64,000 nucleotides of DNA from an uncultured Lentisphaeria bacterium (GTDB lineage Bacteria; Verrucomicrobiota; Lentisphaeria; Victivallales; UBA1829): the NCBI GenBank assembly GCA_949282305.1, contig CASDPB010000047.1, positions 1-64,000 of the forward strand. The letters run 5' to 3'. Position numbers and translations under genes: made by a program. This document shows, one piece after another, positions 43,733-53,043 of this stretch; the first letter of the stretch is position 1, and the number at the start of each line of letters is the position of its first letter. Below the pieces are notes generated by a model that was given only the letters and a program-made list of their open reading frames with translations, ran no database searches and had not been told where the DNA came from.

Positions 43733-45121
43733 ATGAAATACCATACCGCCGTTATCCTGTCCGCACTCATGTTTCTGGATCTTGCGGGACAGGAAAAAGA
43801 AAAAAATGAAACCTCCGCCGCTGGAAATCCAAAGAAGACACATGTATCTTTAACGGCATTCCGGACAACACGACAAACGAAACAGGAGAAGAAAATGCCG
43901 AGGCCGCGTGAGGAGATCATGAAAGACATCAATTATGATGAATCCAGGATACCCGCCTACACCCTGCCTTCCCCACTGGACAAAAACGGCGGAGGGCGCG
44001 TTTCCACCGCTTATGAGTGGGCAAACCGGCGACGGCCGGAAATACTGGAACTGTATAAAAGAGAAGTCTACGGGCAGATTCCGCCGCGCCCGGACAAGAT
44101 GTGGTTTGAAACCCTGTCCGTCAAGGAAGACGCTCTCGACGGAACTGCGATCCGCAAAGAAATCCGCCTGAACTTAGCCATGAACAATGGGAAAAGCCGC
44201 TCCTTCGTAATGCTGCTTTACATCCCGAAAAACGCCAAAGCGCCGGTTCCGGTCTTTCTCGGGCTCAACTTCAAGGGCAATCATGCCGCCACGGACGAAA
44301 AGGACGTCCGGATGACGGGCAGAAGAATATCCGGTGAAATCGTTCATCCGGAAGGACACGCATCCCAGGTTCACCGCTGGCAGTTCAGAGAAACCATCCG
44401 GCGCGGTTACGCTTCCGCAACCGTTTGCTATCACGATATTTTCCCTGATCGCAACGACAATGCAAGCTGGCATCACAGCATTTACGGACTGTTTTATCCC
44501 GATCAGACACCGGAAGAGATTCACGAGCACAGTTCCGCCATCAGCGCCTGGGCATGGGGGCTCAGCCGTATGCTGGACTGTCTGGAACGGGAACCGATGG
44601 TCAATGCCGCGAAAGCAATGGTGCACGGGCACTCCCGTCTGGGCAAAACCGCACTCTGGGCTGGCGCAAACGATCCGCGTTTCCGGCTGGTGATCTCCAA
44701 CGATTCCGGCTGCGGCGGAGCGGCTCTGTTCAAGCGCTGCATCGGGGAGAATGTGGAAATCATCCTTTCCTCATTCCCCTACTGGTTCGTCAGCCGGTTT
44801 GCAGAATATATTCAAAACGAGGCGGGAATGCCGTTCGACCAGCACTGGCTGATCTCTCTGATCGCCCCGCGCCCGGTCTGCATTGCAAGCGCGACGGAAG
44901 ACTTGTGGGCGGATCCCAAAGGCGAGTTCCTTTCCGGAGTCCATGCGGCGGAGGTCTACCGTCTCTTCGGAGCGAAAGGGCTCGGCACGGACACCATGCC
45001 GCCGCCCGACAAACCTGTCACCGGCGAAATCAGCTATCACCTGAGAACCGGAAAGCATGACCAGACTCTGGAAGACTGGCAACACTACTGGGAGCTGGCG
45101 GACAGACTGTTCCGCAGATAG
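43733..45121 (+). CDS. Secreted glucuronoyl esterase-like protein (CE15)
   Basis: 462 residues. A signal peptide (MKYHTAVILSALMFLDLAG) is followed by a polar linker and an alpha/beta-hydrolase domain. MVHGHSRLGKTALWAGA carries the nucleophile Ser in the G-x-S-R-x-G-K form special to CE15; NDSGCGGAALFKRCIGE and FDQHWLISLIAPRPV hold the remaining conserved acidic and His residues. CE15 enzymes cut the ester between lignin alcohols and glucuronoxylan, so this points to plant biomass degradation outside the cytoplasm. Expected length for bacterial CE15. Confidence 0.85.
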   Translation: MKYHTAVILSALMFLDLAGQEKEKNETSAAGNPKKTHVSLTAFRTTRQTKQEKKMPRPREEIMKDINYDESRIPAYTLPSPLDKNGGGRVSTAYEWANRRRPEILELYKREVYGQIPPRPDKMWFETLSVKEDALDGTAIRKEIRLNLAMNNGKSRSFVMLLYIPKNAKAPVPVFLGLNFKGNHAATDEKDVRMTGRRISGEIVHPEGHASQVHRWQFRETIRRGYASATVCYHDIFPDRNDNASWHHSIYGLFYPDQTPEEIHEHSSAISAWAWGLSRMLDCLEREPMVNAAKAMVHGHSRLGKTALWAGANDPRFRLVISNDSGCGGAALFKRCIGENVEIILSSFPYWFVSRFAEYIQNEAGMPFDQHWLISLIAPRPVCIASATEDLWADPKGEFLSGVHAAEVYRLFGAKGLGTDTMPPPDKPVTGEISYHLRTGKHDQTLEDWQHYWELADRLFRR

Positions 45122-45180
45122 GGATTCCATTTGCAGGCAGGGTTCATTCCGGTTCCTGCATCTTCGATCCGCATTTGAAT

Positions 45181-47010
45181 TCACCGTTTTTCCGGATAAC
45201 CGCCCATGCCGCCGTATTGGACGGGAATATCCCAGGGAGCCCGGTCGTAGTCGGGATTTCTCAGAATCAGCGGAATCTGTGCTGGGGTCACGTTCTGGAT
45301 TTTCATCCGCCGGAACAGCTCCTCTTCTATTTTCGGGATCCGTTCCGGGTGTCCGGTCAATTTGGAGATGCTCGCAAGATTGTAAACCGGAATCATGCTT
45401 AAAGGATAATTCTCCGCCTCTTTCAGATATGCCTCGAATGCCTCGTCATAACGGCCGAGTTTCACAAGCGCACCGCCACGGTATCCGTAAACATGCGCGT
45501 AGTTCTCAATATAAGAACCGATCAGAGCGTCCGCCGCGGCAAGAGACAGTTCCGGAGATCCCAGCTTGTCCGCCGCAATCATCAGCGTATAATTCGGCTT
45601 GTATTCATGCGGGGCAAAACGAAGGGAACGGCTGATGCGTTCGAGCTTCGCGGACAATTTCATTGCGGGATCGTGAATCATATTTGCAGTGCAGGAGGCG
45701 TAGACGGAACGGGCGGCGGAAAACGCCGTCCAGAACAAAATCACAACGCCCGCCCCCCCCGCTATCATGCGGTATGCCGCCGGATATTGCAGTCCGGCAG
45801 ACCTTTCCCCCTCGAAAAATGCGTCTTTCCAGAACAGCCCCAGCAGCCACAGGGCAATCAGATTCAAAGGCCAGACAACAAAGATCAGATCCAGCTGGGC
45901 ATGAAACAAAAGACACAAAAACGCAAAAAGCATGAGCTTCTTTTCTCCGGAAAGCCCACCAGAACCGTTTCTGACAACGCAGTACAACGGAAACAGAACG
46001 AGCCACGCCCATGCAAGCCATCCCGGAATGCCGAAGGAAGCCATCATGAACAGAATGTCGTTATGGGGATGATTGGTTCTCGGCGCATTCCGCATCCGGG
46101 TGAAATAATCCTCCGGCTTGAAACGGACAAACTCATTTTCAAAGGAAACGCCGCCAACGCCGAACAGGGGATTTTCAGCGATCAGTCCCAGCGTTGCCCG
46201 GTAGAAAACCAGACGGTCTTCCCGGTCTGCGAACTTGCGAAACAGATCGGAACCGGGACCGATCAGGTAAAGCAGACCGAACAGCAGAACGGCAAGAAGG
46301 CAATAACGCAGCCGACGCCGTCCCCGGGCGGTCAGGCGCATAAACAGAAACACCAGCCCCGCCAGCACCAGAGCTGCCGAAGCTCCGCGCGAAGCACAAG
46401 CGCAGAAAATCCACAATCCATACGCGGAAACACACCCCGCCGCCAGAAGCGAAGGCAATGCGGAAACATGAAATCCGCGCAGCAGCTCCATCAGCTGCCA
46501 CACAAGAAACGGCAGAGAAATCAGAAGAAGCAGCGCGTTCCAGTTGGTATTGCCGACAATTCCGAAAACCAGGAGACCGGAGTGATACTGAATCCCCGAA
46601 ACCACCAGATCCCACAGTCCGAGCAGAGCAAGAAAACGCGGCAGAAGAAAACGAAAGGAATCACGATAGACATATCCCGCCAGCGGCAGAAGAATCCAGA
46701 CCAGACTTTCTCCCAGCGCATCAAAAGGGTAGCGCCCGTTCAGGAAAAAGTGTCCGGCGGCGATGCAGAAGAAAATCCCCAGCGCCAACAGCGCCCCCTG
46801 TTTCATGGAGGAGACCGCGCGGGCAACTCTCCTGAAATCAAAAAGCATCAGTGCCAGAGCAAGGAAAGCCATGCTGCCGGAGGATATCGCCAGCATGTAG
46901 CGGGGTGTGACCGGATGCACGAACAGCCCGGGATTATAGAAGAGAGCCGCAAGCAGCAATCCCGCCGGCACATACCAGCCTTTTCTGAAAAAATTCCGAA
47001 GCAATACCAT
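45181..47010 (-). CDS. O-antigen ligase/polymerase with C-terminal TPR
   Basis: 609 residues. About 10-12 membrane helices form a Wzy/WaaL-type O-antigen ligase domain, with the hallmark periplasmic loop GVGGVSFENEFVRF ... TNHPHNDILFMMASFGIPGWLAW. After the membrane part come about 170 soluble residues with tetratricopeptide-type helices (LSLAAADALIGSYIENYAHVYGYRGGALVKLGRYDEAFEAYLKEAENYP). Such proteins join or polymerise surface polysaccharides or glycosylate pilins. No other polysaccharide genes are close. The ATG at 47010 follows GGAAAGG; a longer start at 47037 lacks this. Confidence 0.88.
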   Translation of the reverse strand: MVLLRNFFRKGWYVPAGLLLAALFYNPGLFVHPVTPRYMLAISSGSMAFLALALMLFDFRRVARAVSSMKQGALLALGIFFCIAAGHFFLNGRYPFDALGESLVWILLPLAGYVYRDSFRFLLPRFLALLGLWDLVVSGIQYHSGLLVFGIVGNTNWNALLLLISLPFLVWQLMELLRGFHVSALPSLLAAGCVSAYGLWIFCACASRGASAALVLAGLVFLFMRLTARGRRRLRYCLLAVLLFGLLYLIGPGSDLFRKFADREDRLVFYRATLGLIAENPLFGVGGVSFENEFVRFKPEDYFTRMRNAPRTNHPHNDILFMMASFGIPGWLAWAWLVLFPLYCVVRNGSGGLSGEKKLMLFAFLCLLFHAQLDLIFVVWPLNLIALWLLGLFWKDAFFEGERSAGLQYPAAYRMIAGGAGVVILFWTAFSAARSVYASCTANMIHDPAMKLSAKLERISRSLRFAPHEYKPNYTLMIAADKLGSPELSLAAADALIGSYIENYAHVYGYRGGALVKLGRYDEAFEAYLKEAENYPLSMIPVYNLASISKLTGHPERIPKIEEELFRRMKIQNVTPAQIPLILRNPDYDRAPWDIPVQYGGMGGYPEKR

Positions 47011-47258
47011 GAACCGCCTTTCCGTTGTTCCAAACACTTTCCCCGCCGATTCAGATACATTACAGTTTCAACTCCGCTTTTCAAGGCAAAATCCGGAAAA
47101 GTGAGAAGAGAGTTGCGGTCTGCCCCGCGGAGTATTTCAAAACACTTCATGACTCCTGCCGATGGCGCGAATATCCGTAATGATCTGCTGTATGAAGTTT
47201 CATTCATGTGCCAAACATCCCGACTGGCACACGCAGAAAACTTCTGGATGCGATGCCG
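47011..47258. other. Spacer between yggS and the O-antigen ligase gene
   Basis: About 250 bases with no gene recognised. A minus-strand frame through it has no family resemblance. Confidence 0.35.
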
Positions 47259-47942
47259 TCAGCGCCGACCGAAAATCGCTGTCCCGATACGGACGACCGT
47301 GGCGCCTTCGGCGATTGCTTCGGTGAAATCGGAACTCATCCCCATCGAAAGTTCGGGAAGCCCGACGCCGAGTTCTTTTTCCAGGCGGTCGCGCATGGCG
47401 CGCAATCCGGAAAAAGTTTCATGCAGACGCTTTTCATCGGCATCAATTTCCGCCATGGTCATAAGCCCCCGCAGACGGATATGCGGCATTTTCCGCGCGT
47501 TCTCCGCGATCTCAAGAATTTCCGCATAATCCCGCAGTCCGAACTTGGACTCTTCGCCGGAAATATTGACTTCCAGCAGAATGTTCATGGTTTTACCGCG
47601 TTTTTCCGCCGCTTTCTCAATCAGGGCAAGCAGTCTGCCGGAATCGACAGAGTGAATCCAGGAAGCATACTCCACAGCCTTGGCGGCCTTATTGGACTGC
47701 AGATGCCCGATCAGGTGCCATTCAATATCCTGCGGCAGAAGCGGCGCCTTGGCCTCCAGCTCCTGCACACGGTTCTCACCGAACATGCGCTGCCCGGCAT
47801 CATAGGCGCTTTTCACATCCTCCGCCGGAAACGTTTTGGAAACAGCCAGCAGACGCACCGAATCCGAGGGACGACCCGCCTTCCGGGCGGCTTCCTCAAT
47901 CTTTCCCCTGATTTCCTCCAGATTTTTTCCGATCGCAGACAT
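47259..47942 (-). CDS. yggS: YggS/PLPBP pyridoxal-phosphate homeostasis protein
   Basis: 227 residues. LLAVSKTFPAEDVKSAYDAGQRMFGENRVQE holds the PLP Lys (in SK), and EWHLIGHLQSNKAAK, EVNISGEESKFGL, LRGLMTMA and LSMGMSSDFTEAIAEGATVVRIGTAIFG are classic. The protein binds PLP but has no known catalytic activity; it buffers free PLP and affects amino-acid pools. It starts two bases after the fused acetyltransferase-aminopeptidase stop, with GGAGG upstream, so the two are cotranscribed. Confidence 0.95.
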   Translation of the reverse strand: MSAIGKNLEEIRGKIEEAARKAGRPSDSVRLLAVSKTFPAEDVKSAYDAGQRMFGENRVQELEAKAPLLPQDIEWHLIGHLQSNKAAKAVEYASWIHSVDSGRLLALIEKAAEKRGKTMNILLEVNISGEESKFGLRDYAEILEIAENARKMPHIRLRGLMTMAEIDADEKRLHETFSGLRAMRDRLEKELGVGLPELSMGMSSDFTEAIAEGATVVRIGTAIFGRR

Positions 47943-47944
47943 GC

Positions 47945-49891
47945 TCAGATCCTCCAGTTTCCCTCTTCCATTACCTTGCGCCCGTCAATGTACACATCGG
48001 GATTGCGAACCATGCAGTCGATATGAACCGGCACATCGTTGTCTCCCCCCATGCCCAGGCTGTTGCCGAATGCAAGATGGACTGTCCCTTTGACTTTTTC
48101 ATCCTCCAGCAGATTGCCGCTGATCTTGAGGAACGGATTTGTACCGATTCCGAATTCCGCAAGAATGAATCCTTTCTCCCCCACGGCGGCGAGCTGTTTT
48201 TCCAAAGCCCTGCCGCGTTTTCCTTCAAAGCCGCAGGCGGCGCCGTCCCTGACCACGACAGTGCAGGGTTCATCGCCCTCCTTCCACGGCAAACTGCCGA
48301 TGGAAGCATCCACAACGATTTTTCCGTTTGCCGTACCGGGATTCGGCACACCGTAAGCCTCGCCGGCGGGAATGTTGCCGACATTGCCCCGGTCCGAGTA
48401 CATGGCGTCGTCGTTTTTATAAGGGACAAGCCCGACTTCAAAGGCGATGTCGGTTCCGAGCTTCGTCACCACCCGCACCTTGTGATGTTTTTCAGGGAAA
48501 CAGGCAATCCACCGGTTGCCGTCGGCGCGGAGCTGTTCGGGCTCCACCTTCATCGAACGGGCAAAAATATCGTCCGTAATGCCGGGCAGCGTGCAGCCGC
48601 GCGTCCCGTTCCTGCGGGCGCGGGTCATTGCGGCACAATGCGTCAGGGAATTGGAAGTCGCACCGATCACAACATTGTGGTGCATCATCATTTCAATCGT
48701 TTCCGCATCCGGGTCGGCGCCGTTGCGCGCGGTAATCTCGATCATGCGCGGGGTCAGAAGCAGCCCCAGCTTTCCCGCCGCCTCCGTGAATGCGCGGGCG
48801 ATGTTGACCGTCGTCCTGTCGTAAATCAGCAATGCCGTTTCGCTCTTTTTCACGCGGATGGATTTCGCCAGAACCGCCTCCGCGGAATCCAGCATTTCCT
48901 TTCTCGTCGTTTCGGAAAGCAGATCCCAGGAGGAGACTGTGTCGTTTTTCGGATTCGGTCTTGAAATCGTGAGCTGCGGCGGGGAAATGGAAATTTTCGT
49001 TCCCGGTTCCACATTATCCGTGATCCAGACATTGCCGCCGATAATCGCGTCATGCCCGATGGTGACTGCACCGAGAATTGTGGCGCCGGCATAGATTGTC
49101 ACATTGTCCTCGATCGTCGGATGGCGCTTGTTGCCCTTGATAATCTTTCCGCAGGCGTCTTTCGGGAAGGAGAGCGCCCCGAGAGTAACTCCCTGGTAGA
49201 TCTTCACGCCGGAACCGATTTCGGCGGTTTCGCCGATCACGACGCCGGTTCCGTGGTCAATGAAAATACCGCGCCCCAGACGCGCTCCGGGGTGAATGTC
49301 GATTCCTGTGATACGGTGTGCATACTCGCCCAGCATACGGGGAATCAGCGGCACTTTCTTCTCATACAGGCGATGCGCAATACGCTGGATCGTGATTGCT
49401 TTGATTCCGGGGTAGCTCAGGACGATTTCATCCAGTGTTTTCGCCGCGGGATCGCCGTCGAATGCCGCCTGAATGTCAAGTTTCATGCGTACGCGGATTT
49501 CCGGGAGCGAGGACAGCAGGTAGAGCGCCGCCTCCTCTGCTTCGCGCAGACAGTCGCAGCCGGGCTTGGTGAAAATATCGCAGTTGTAGCGGAATGAACG
49601 GAAAATCACATCGCGCAGTTCATGATAACAGCGGGAGACGATCTCGCCGACGGAATATCTCAGGTTGTTGAGGGACTGCGGCTCCCGCTCTCCGAAACCG
49701 GGGAACACGATCTCGAAAAGGTCGCGGAGAATCGCGAGAATCTCCGACTCGCGCGGCAGATTGTTGCCCTCGCTGTGATTTACACCGTTGCCGTCTGAAT
49801 AGGTCTGGCATATTTTTTCCACCAGATCATCAATATATTCCGTGGAAATGCGGCTGCCGCACAGGGCATTTCCTCTATTGCAGTCTGTCAT
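47945..49891 (-). CDS. Serine O-acetyltransferase fused to M29-type aminopeptidase
   Basis: 648 residues in one uninterrupted frame. Residues 1 to about 315 are a complete serine acetyltransferase of the long EpsC-type: an N-terminal helical region, [28 protein letters not shown] and [20 protein letters not shown], with His200 and His213 in the active-site loops. Residues about 325-648 are an M29/AmpS-like metallopeptidase: [11 protein letters not shown] (Glu511), LAEFGIGTN (Glu579), [22 protein letters not shown] (His605, His623, Asp625), so the metal ligands are kept. The join is near 48930. The first half should make O-acetylserine for cysteine; the second half's substrate is unknown. AGGAG overlaps the yicC stop. 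Confidence 0.85.
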   Translation of the reverse strand: MTDCNRGNALCGSRISTEYIDDLVEKICQTYSDGNGVNHSEGNNLPRESEILAILRDLFEIVFPGFGEREPQSLNNLRYSVGEIVSRCYHELRDVIFRSFRYNCDIFTKPGCDCLREAEEAALYLLSSLPEIRVRMKLDIQAAFDGDPAAKTLDEIVLSYPGIKAITIQRIAHRLYEKKVPLIPRMLGEYAHRITGIDIHPGARLGRGIFIDHGTGVVIGETAEIGSGVKIYQGVTLGALSFPKDACGKIIKGNKRHPTIEDNVTIYAGATILGAVTIGHDAIIGGNVWITDNVEPGTKISISPPQLTISRPNPKNDTVSSWDLLSETTRKEMLDSAEAVLAKSIRVKKSETALLIYDRTTVNIARAFTEAAGKLGLLLTPRMIEITARNGADPDAETIEMMMHHNVVIGATSNSLTHCAAMTRARRNGTRGCTLPGITDDIFARSMKVEPEQLRADGNRWIACFPEKHHKVRVVTKLGTDIAFEVGLVPYKNDDAMYSDRGNVGNIPAGEAYGVPNPGTANGKIVVDASIGSLPWKEGDEPCTVVVRDGAACGFEGKRGRALEKQLAAVGEKGFILAEFGIGTNPFLKISGNLLEDEKVKGTVHLAFGNSLGMGGDNDVPVHIDCMVRNPDVYIDGRKVMEEGNWRI

Positions 49892-49900
49892 GAGAAACTC

Positions 49901-50791
49901 CTATTCTATATTCTGGATCTGCTCGCGGATCTGTTCCACTTCGGTTTTGAGCTGGACGATCAGCGGAGAAACTTCCACGGACGCCGCTTTGTTTCCGAGG
50001 GTGTTGATCTCGCGGAAAATTTCCTGTGTCAGGAAGTCCATATTCCTGCCGAGGGAATCTCCTTTGTTGTTCAGGAAGGAAAGATAGTGACTGAAATGGC
50101 TGCGCAGGCGCGTGATTTCTTCGGAAACATCGCATTTGTCGGCAAAAATCACCAGTTCACGCAGGACCCGGTCATCGTTCAAGTCGATCTCAAGCCCGGC
50201 ATCTTTCAGTTTCTGCATCAGCCTGTCACGCTGCTGAATGGGAAGTTCCTTCACCAGCGGTTCGATTTGGTTGACGGTTTCCGAAAGATGCTCTATCTTG
50301 GAAACCAGCGTTTTCCTGAGATTCTCCCCTTCGGTTTCACGCATTTCGATCAGTTTGTCCAGCGCATTCGAACATGCCTGAAGCAGCACCGCCGTATTTT
50401 CCGGCCGGGAAAAATCAGGGGAAACCTGATCCACGATTCCGGGAACAAGAAGCATCTCGGAAAGGCTCAGCCCGCCGCCGAGATCAAACTCGGCATTGAG
50501 ATCCAGCGCCTGATCCACCAGCGCCCGGACATTCGCCCGGTTGATGCTCAGCGTTGCGCCGACAGAAGTGTTTTTTGCCGAAATGACCTCGACGCGGAGA
50601 GTCAGCGCCCCGCGGCTGATCCGTGCCGCAACAGCCTGGCGGATCATCCCTTCGCAGGAAACCATGTCACGCGGCAGATTGAATTTCAGTTCAAACTGCT
50701 TGCGGTTCACGGAAGAAATCTCCACACGGAATGTCAAAGCCCCGTCCGCACCGGACGCCTCGCCGCGCCCGAATCCAGTCATACTTCTCAT
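49901..50791 (-). CDS. yicC: YicC family endoribonuclease
   Basis: 296 residues. MRSMTGFGRGEA at the start, ISSVNRKQFELKFNLPRDM and the C-terminal HYLSFLNNKGDSLGRNMDFLTQEIFREINTLGNKAA are family hallmarks. YicC proteins form hexamers and cleave RNA, including RyhB in E. coli. The ATG at 50791 is the family start and overlaps the stop of the lipoprotein gene (ATGA); GGAG lies just upstream. Nine bases separate it from the fused acetyltransferase gene. Confidence 0.93.
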   Translation of the reverse strand: MRSMTGFGRGEASGADGALTFRVEISSVNRKQFELKFNLPRDMVSCEGMIRQAVAARISRGALTLRVEVISAKNTSVGATLSINRANVRALVDQALDLNAEFDLGGGLSLSEMLLVPGIVDQVSPDFSRPENTAVLLQACSNALDKLIEMRETEGENLRKTLVSKIEHLSETVNQIEPLVKELPIQQRDRLMQKLKDAGLEIDLNDDRVLRELVIFADKCDVSEEITRLRSHFSHYLSFLNNKGDSLGRNMDFLTQEIFREINTLGNKAASVEVSPLIVQLKTEVEQIREQIQNIE

Positions 50792-51663
50792 TTTTTCTCC
50801 GTTTCTGTTTTTTCCGCGGACGGTTCCGCTTTCCCGTTCCCGCTGTCGGCTGCGGAGTCGTCCTCTTCGCTGTCCGTGACGACGGGCGCATTCTTTACGA
50901 TGAAGCGGTCCAGACGTTCCTTGTCCAGATACATTCCGCTCATGGGCGACCATCCTTCAAGGGTGTCGCCGCCGAAACCGGCAATCACGATGAAATGGTT
51001 GGAGTCGTCCCCCTTCCAGATCAGGGAATATTGGATTTTCTCCTTGTCCTCCGAAAGACTGTTCAGATAGGATTCCCATGCGGAATCGTCAATCTTGTCG
51101 CGTTTCTGCATATATTTCATGTTGAAATCCGTCCGCACAACTTCCGCTTCGGAGAACCGCACCCGGTTCCGCTCGGTGCGGGACAGATAAAGCATGTTGT
51201 TCATCACATACATGACGGCGGCGGTCCGCGCACTTTTGTATGCCTTGTCGATGGGCAGAGTCGTCTTGTAGACAACCTTCAGCGGTTTCCAGAACTGCAT
51301 GGAACGTTCCCCGGACCCGATGACCACGACAGAATAACCGAGCCCCGGCGGATTCCAGACAAAGGAAGACGCCATGAAGTCGTGATACGGCGCCTTGATC
51401 GGTTCGTCGTCCTCCAGATTGCGCGGCAGATGCGCATACTCCTCAAAAGTCATCGGCCGGTAGGGAAAAATTTCGTCCTCCCATATTTCAGGCGTGGCAT
51501 AACGGATGAAATTGCGCTGGGGTTCCGTAAGATCCTTGGTGCGTTCCAAGGCGTAGGCCCGCGCCTTTTCCGCGGCGCAGTCGGTATAGTCGGTACGGCA
51601 TGCGACGCCGGCAGACAGCAGTATGAAGGCAAACGCCGTAATTGCAGTCCTGAATTTCAGCAT
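50788..51663 (-). CDS. Lipoprotein of unknown function
   Basis: 291 residues. The N-terminus MLKFRTAITAFAFILLSAGVACRTDYTD has a lipobox with GVAC, so Lgt would modify Cys22. The mature part contains no repeat or domain I recognise; an acidic tail (DSEEDDSAADSGNGKAEP) closes it. It begins the run with yicC, the fused acetyltransferase and yggS, and its stop overlaps the yicC start. RBS AAGGAT. Family unknown. Confidence 0.8.
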   Translation of the reverse strand: MLKFRTAITAFAFILLSAGVACRTDYTDCAAEKARAYALERTKDLTEPQRNFIRYATPEIWEDEIFPYRPMTFEEYAHLPRNLEDDEPIKAPYHDFMASSFVWNPPGLGYSVVVIGSGERSMQFWKPLKVVYKTTLPIDKAYKSARTAAVMYVMNNMLYLSRTERNRVRFSEAEVVRTDFNMKYMQKRDKIDDSAWESYLNSLSEDKEKIQYSLIWKGDDSNHFIVIAGFGGDTLEGWSPMSGMYLDKERLDRFIVKNAPVVTDSEEDDSAADSGNGKAEPSAEKTETEKK

Positions 51664-51667
51664 TCTC

Positions 51668-51988
51668 TCATCCTTTCCTGATCGAGGTTAATGACACAGC
51701 ATAATATAACCCCAAACCACGAGGAAACAAACGGCGTATCCCATGAATCGTGAAAAAACATCCTGCCGCGGCACCCGTGAACGGAACGGGACTTTGCCGG
51801 GAAATGCCAATCAGCCGCGATTCACCCGTCTTCACATTGAAAGGCGTAGGAAGCGACGGAACCAGGCGCCGGATTCGCCTCCGCAGTTTTTTCAGATCAT
51901 CCGCATAAGAGGAATCAACTTCGTCCGCAATATCGCATGCAAGAACGGCATCATGCTTTCGGAGGTCGAAGATCAAGGCGTCAGCCAT
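51668..51988 (-). CDS. Possible small ORF, unknown
   Basis: 106 codons in the 364-base gap between the MerR gene and the lipoprotein. AAGGAAAA lies nine bases before the ATG and it follows merR by 39 bases on the same strand, which favours a real gene. The sequence (MADALIFDLRKHDAVLACDIAD at the start, Arg-rich centre, no domain) resembles nothing I know. It may be spurious or a decayed gene. Confidence 0.3.
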   Translation of the reverse strand: MADALIFDLRKHDAVLACDIADEVDSSYADDLKKLRRRIRRLVPSLPTPFNVKTGESRLIGISRQSPVPFTGAAAGCFFTIHGIRRLFPRGLGLYYAVSLTSIRKG

Positions 51989-52027
51989 CTGCCTGTTTTC
52001 CTTATGATATATGGAAACATCGGCTTT

Positions 52028-52858
52028 TCATTCAGGGCATCCGACCCGGACAGCGATCTGGAGCAGATATTTTTCCGGGTCCGCGGTAGTCATCTCATCC
52101 AGAAGATACTCCTCATACGAATCCCCGGTCACGGAACAGCCGTTCTTTTCAATGAACCGCAGCAGACTCGAATAAATGTAGTCCGTCCTGCCGTAGTCGC
52201 CTGAAGCATACGCCACGGCATATTTGCCAGGAGGCATGAACGCATTCGCATGTTTTGCATTGCGCAGCCGGAACCAGATGCGGGAGGCAATGTTTCTGTT
52301 CCGCCCTGTCACATCGTCATGACGGACAAGATACCCCACGGAATATCCGAAAGGAATGCCGCATTGCTCGCATTGATTGTAGAAATCGACCATCACCTTG
52401 TCCGGAATGTCCGTCTTCGGGTAACGGATCGGTTCGCTCCGGAAAAGAGGCTGTGCATCCGGCTGTTCAATGATTCTCATCTCCGGTCCGCCGGCATTGA
52501 TTCCGGCAATCCCGCGTTCCAGCTGTTCCAGGCGCATTCCGACCATATCCTGCAATGCCTTCAAATGTTCGAGCTTATGTCTGAGAATGCCGCGCTGCCG
52601 CTCAAGCAAGTCCCTGCACTTCCACGGTGTAAGGCCTCCGATGTTTTCCCTGATCTCCCTGAGCGGCATTCCGAGTTCCGTCAGAGTGTTGATGACCGTA
52701 ATCAGAGAGATCTGCCGATGGGAATAATAACGGTATCCGTTTTCATCGGTCCAGGCGGGGGAAAACAGGCCGATTCTGTCATAGAAGATCAGTGCCTTCC
52801 GGCTGATGCCGCAAATCCCGGAGAATTCACTGATCGAAAAAAAATTCAGATTTTTCAT
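52028..52858 (-). CDS. MerR family transcriptional regulator with effector domain
   Basis: 276 residues. The N-terminal MerR DNA-binding region (FSISEFSGICGISRKALIFYDRIGLFSPAWTDENGYRYYSHRQ) is followed by a dimer helix (about 80-120) and a GyrI-like drug-binding domain (from about 125), as in BmrR. Such regulators sense hydrophobic cations and switch on efflux pumps. It is divergent from a MATE pump across 185 bases containing overlapping promoters, so it very likely controls that pump and itself. Confidence 0.88.
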   Translation of the reverse strand: MKNLNFFSISEFSGICGISRKALIFYDRIGLFSPAWTDENGYRYYSHRQISLITVINTLTELGMPLREIRENIGGLTPWKCRDLLERQRGILRHKLEHLKALQDMVGMRLEQLERGIAGINAGGPEMRIIEQPDAQPLFRSEPIRYPKTDIPDKVMVDFYNQCEQCGIPFGYSVGYLVRHDDVTGRNRNIASRIWFRLRNAKHANAFMPPGKYAVAYASGDYGRTDYIYSSLLRFIEKNGCSVTGDSYEEYLLDEMTTADPEKYLLQIAVRVGCPE

Positions 52859-52868
52859 ATTCCGCTCC

Positions 52869-52922
52869 TTGCTGTCAAGTAACTGTACATCTTATAATAC
52901 AGCAGTCTTAACGAAACGTCAA
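52869..52922. promoter_or_regulatory. Overlapping divergent promoters of merR and the MATE gene
   Basis: Plus strand: TTGCTG (52869-52874), 18-base spacer, TATAAT (52893-52898). Minus strand: TTGACG (52917-52922), 17-base spacer, TATTAT (52894-52899). The two -10 boxes overlap. A dyad CTGTA-N10-TACAG (52883-52902) is centred on them and is a likely MerR operator. Confidence 0.6.
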
Positions 52923-52934
52923 GGAGAATTTGAG

Positions 52935-53042
52935 ATGAACACATAGAAAGAACCGGTCTTTCCGCAGCTGCATTTTCCGGCGGGACAGGACTCCGCCCGC
53001 AACTTCACAACATCACAATTTCATTTGAAACACAGGCTTTGA
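52935..53042 (+). other. Leader ORF with early amber stop before the MATE gene
   Basis: AAGGAG precedes ATG AAC ACA TAG at 52935. Without the TAG, the same frame runs 34 sense codons and stops at 53040-53042, one base before the MATE start. The TAG makes the product three residues. It could be a leader peptide or a decayed small gene. Confidence 0.4.
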
Positions 53043-53043
53043 T

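Noticed and set aside
45493-47529. 678-codon plus-strand frame opposite the O-antigen ligase gene
   Set aside because: Gln/Arg-rich shadow without domain resemblance; the minus-strand gene has membrane helices and family motifs.
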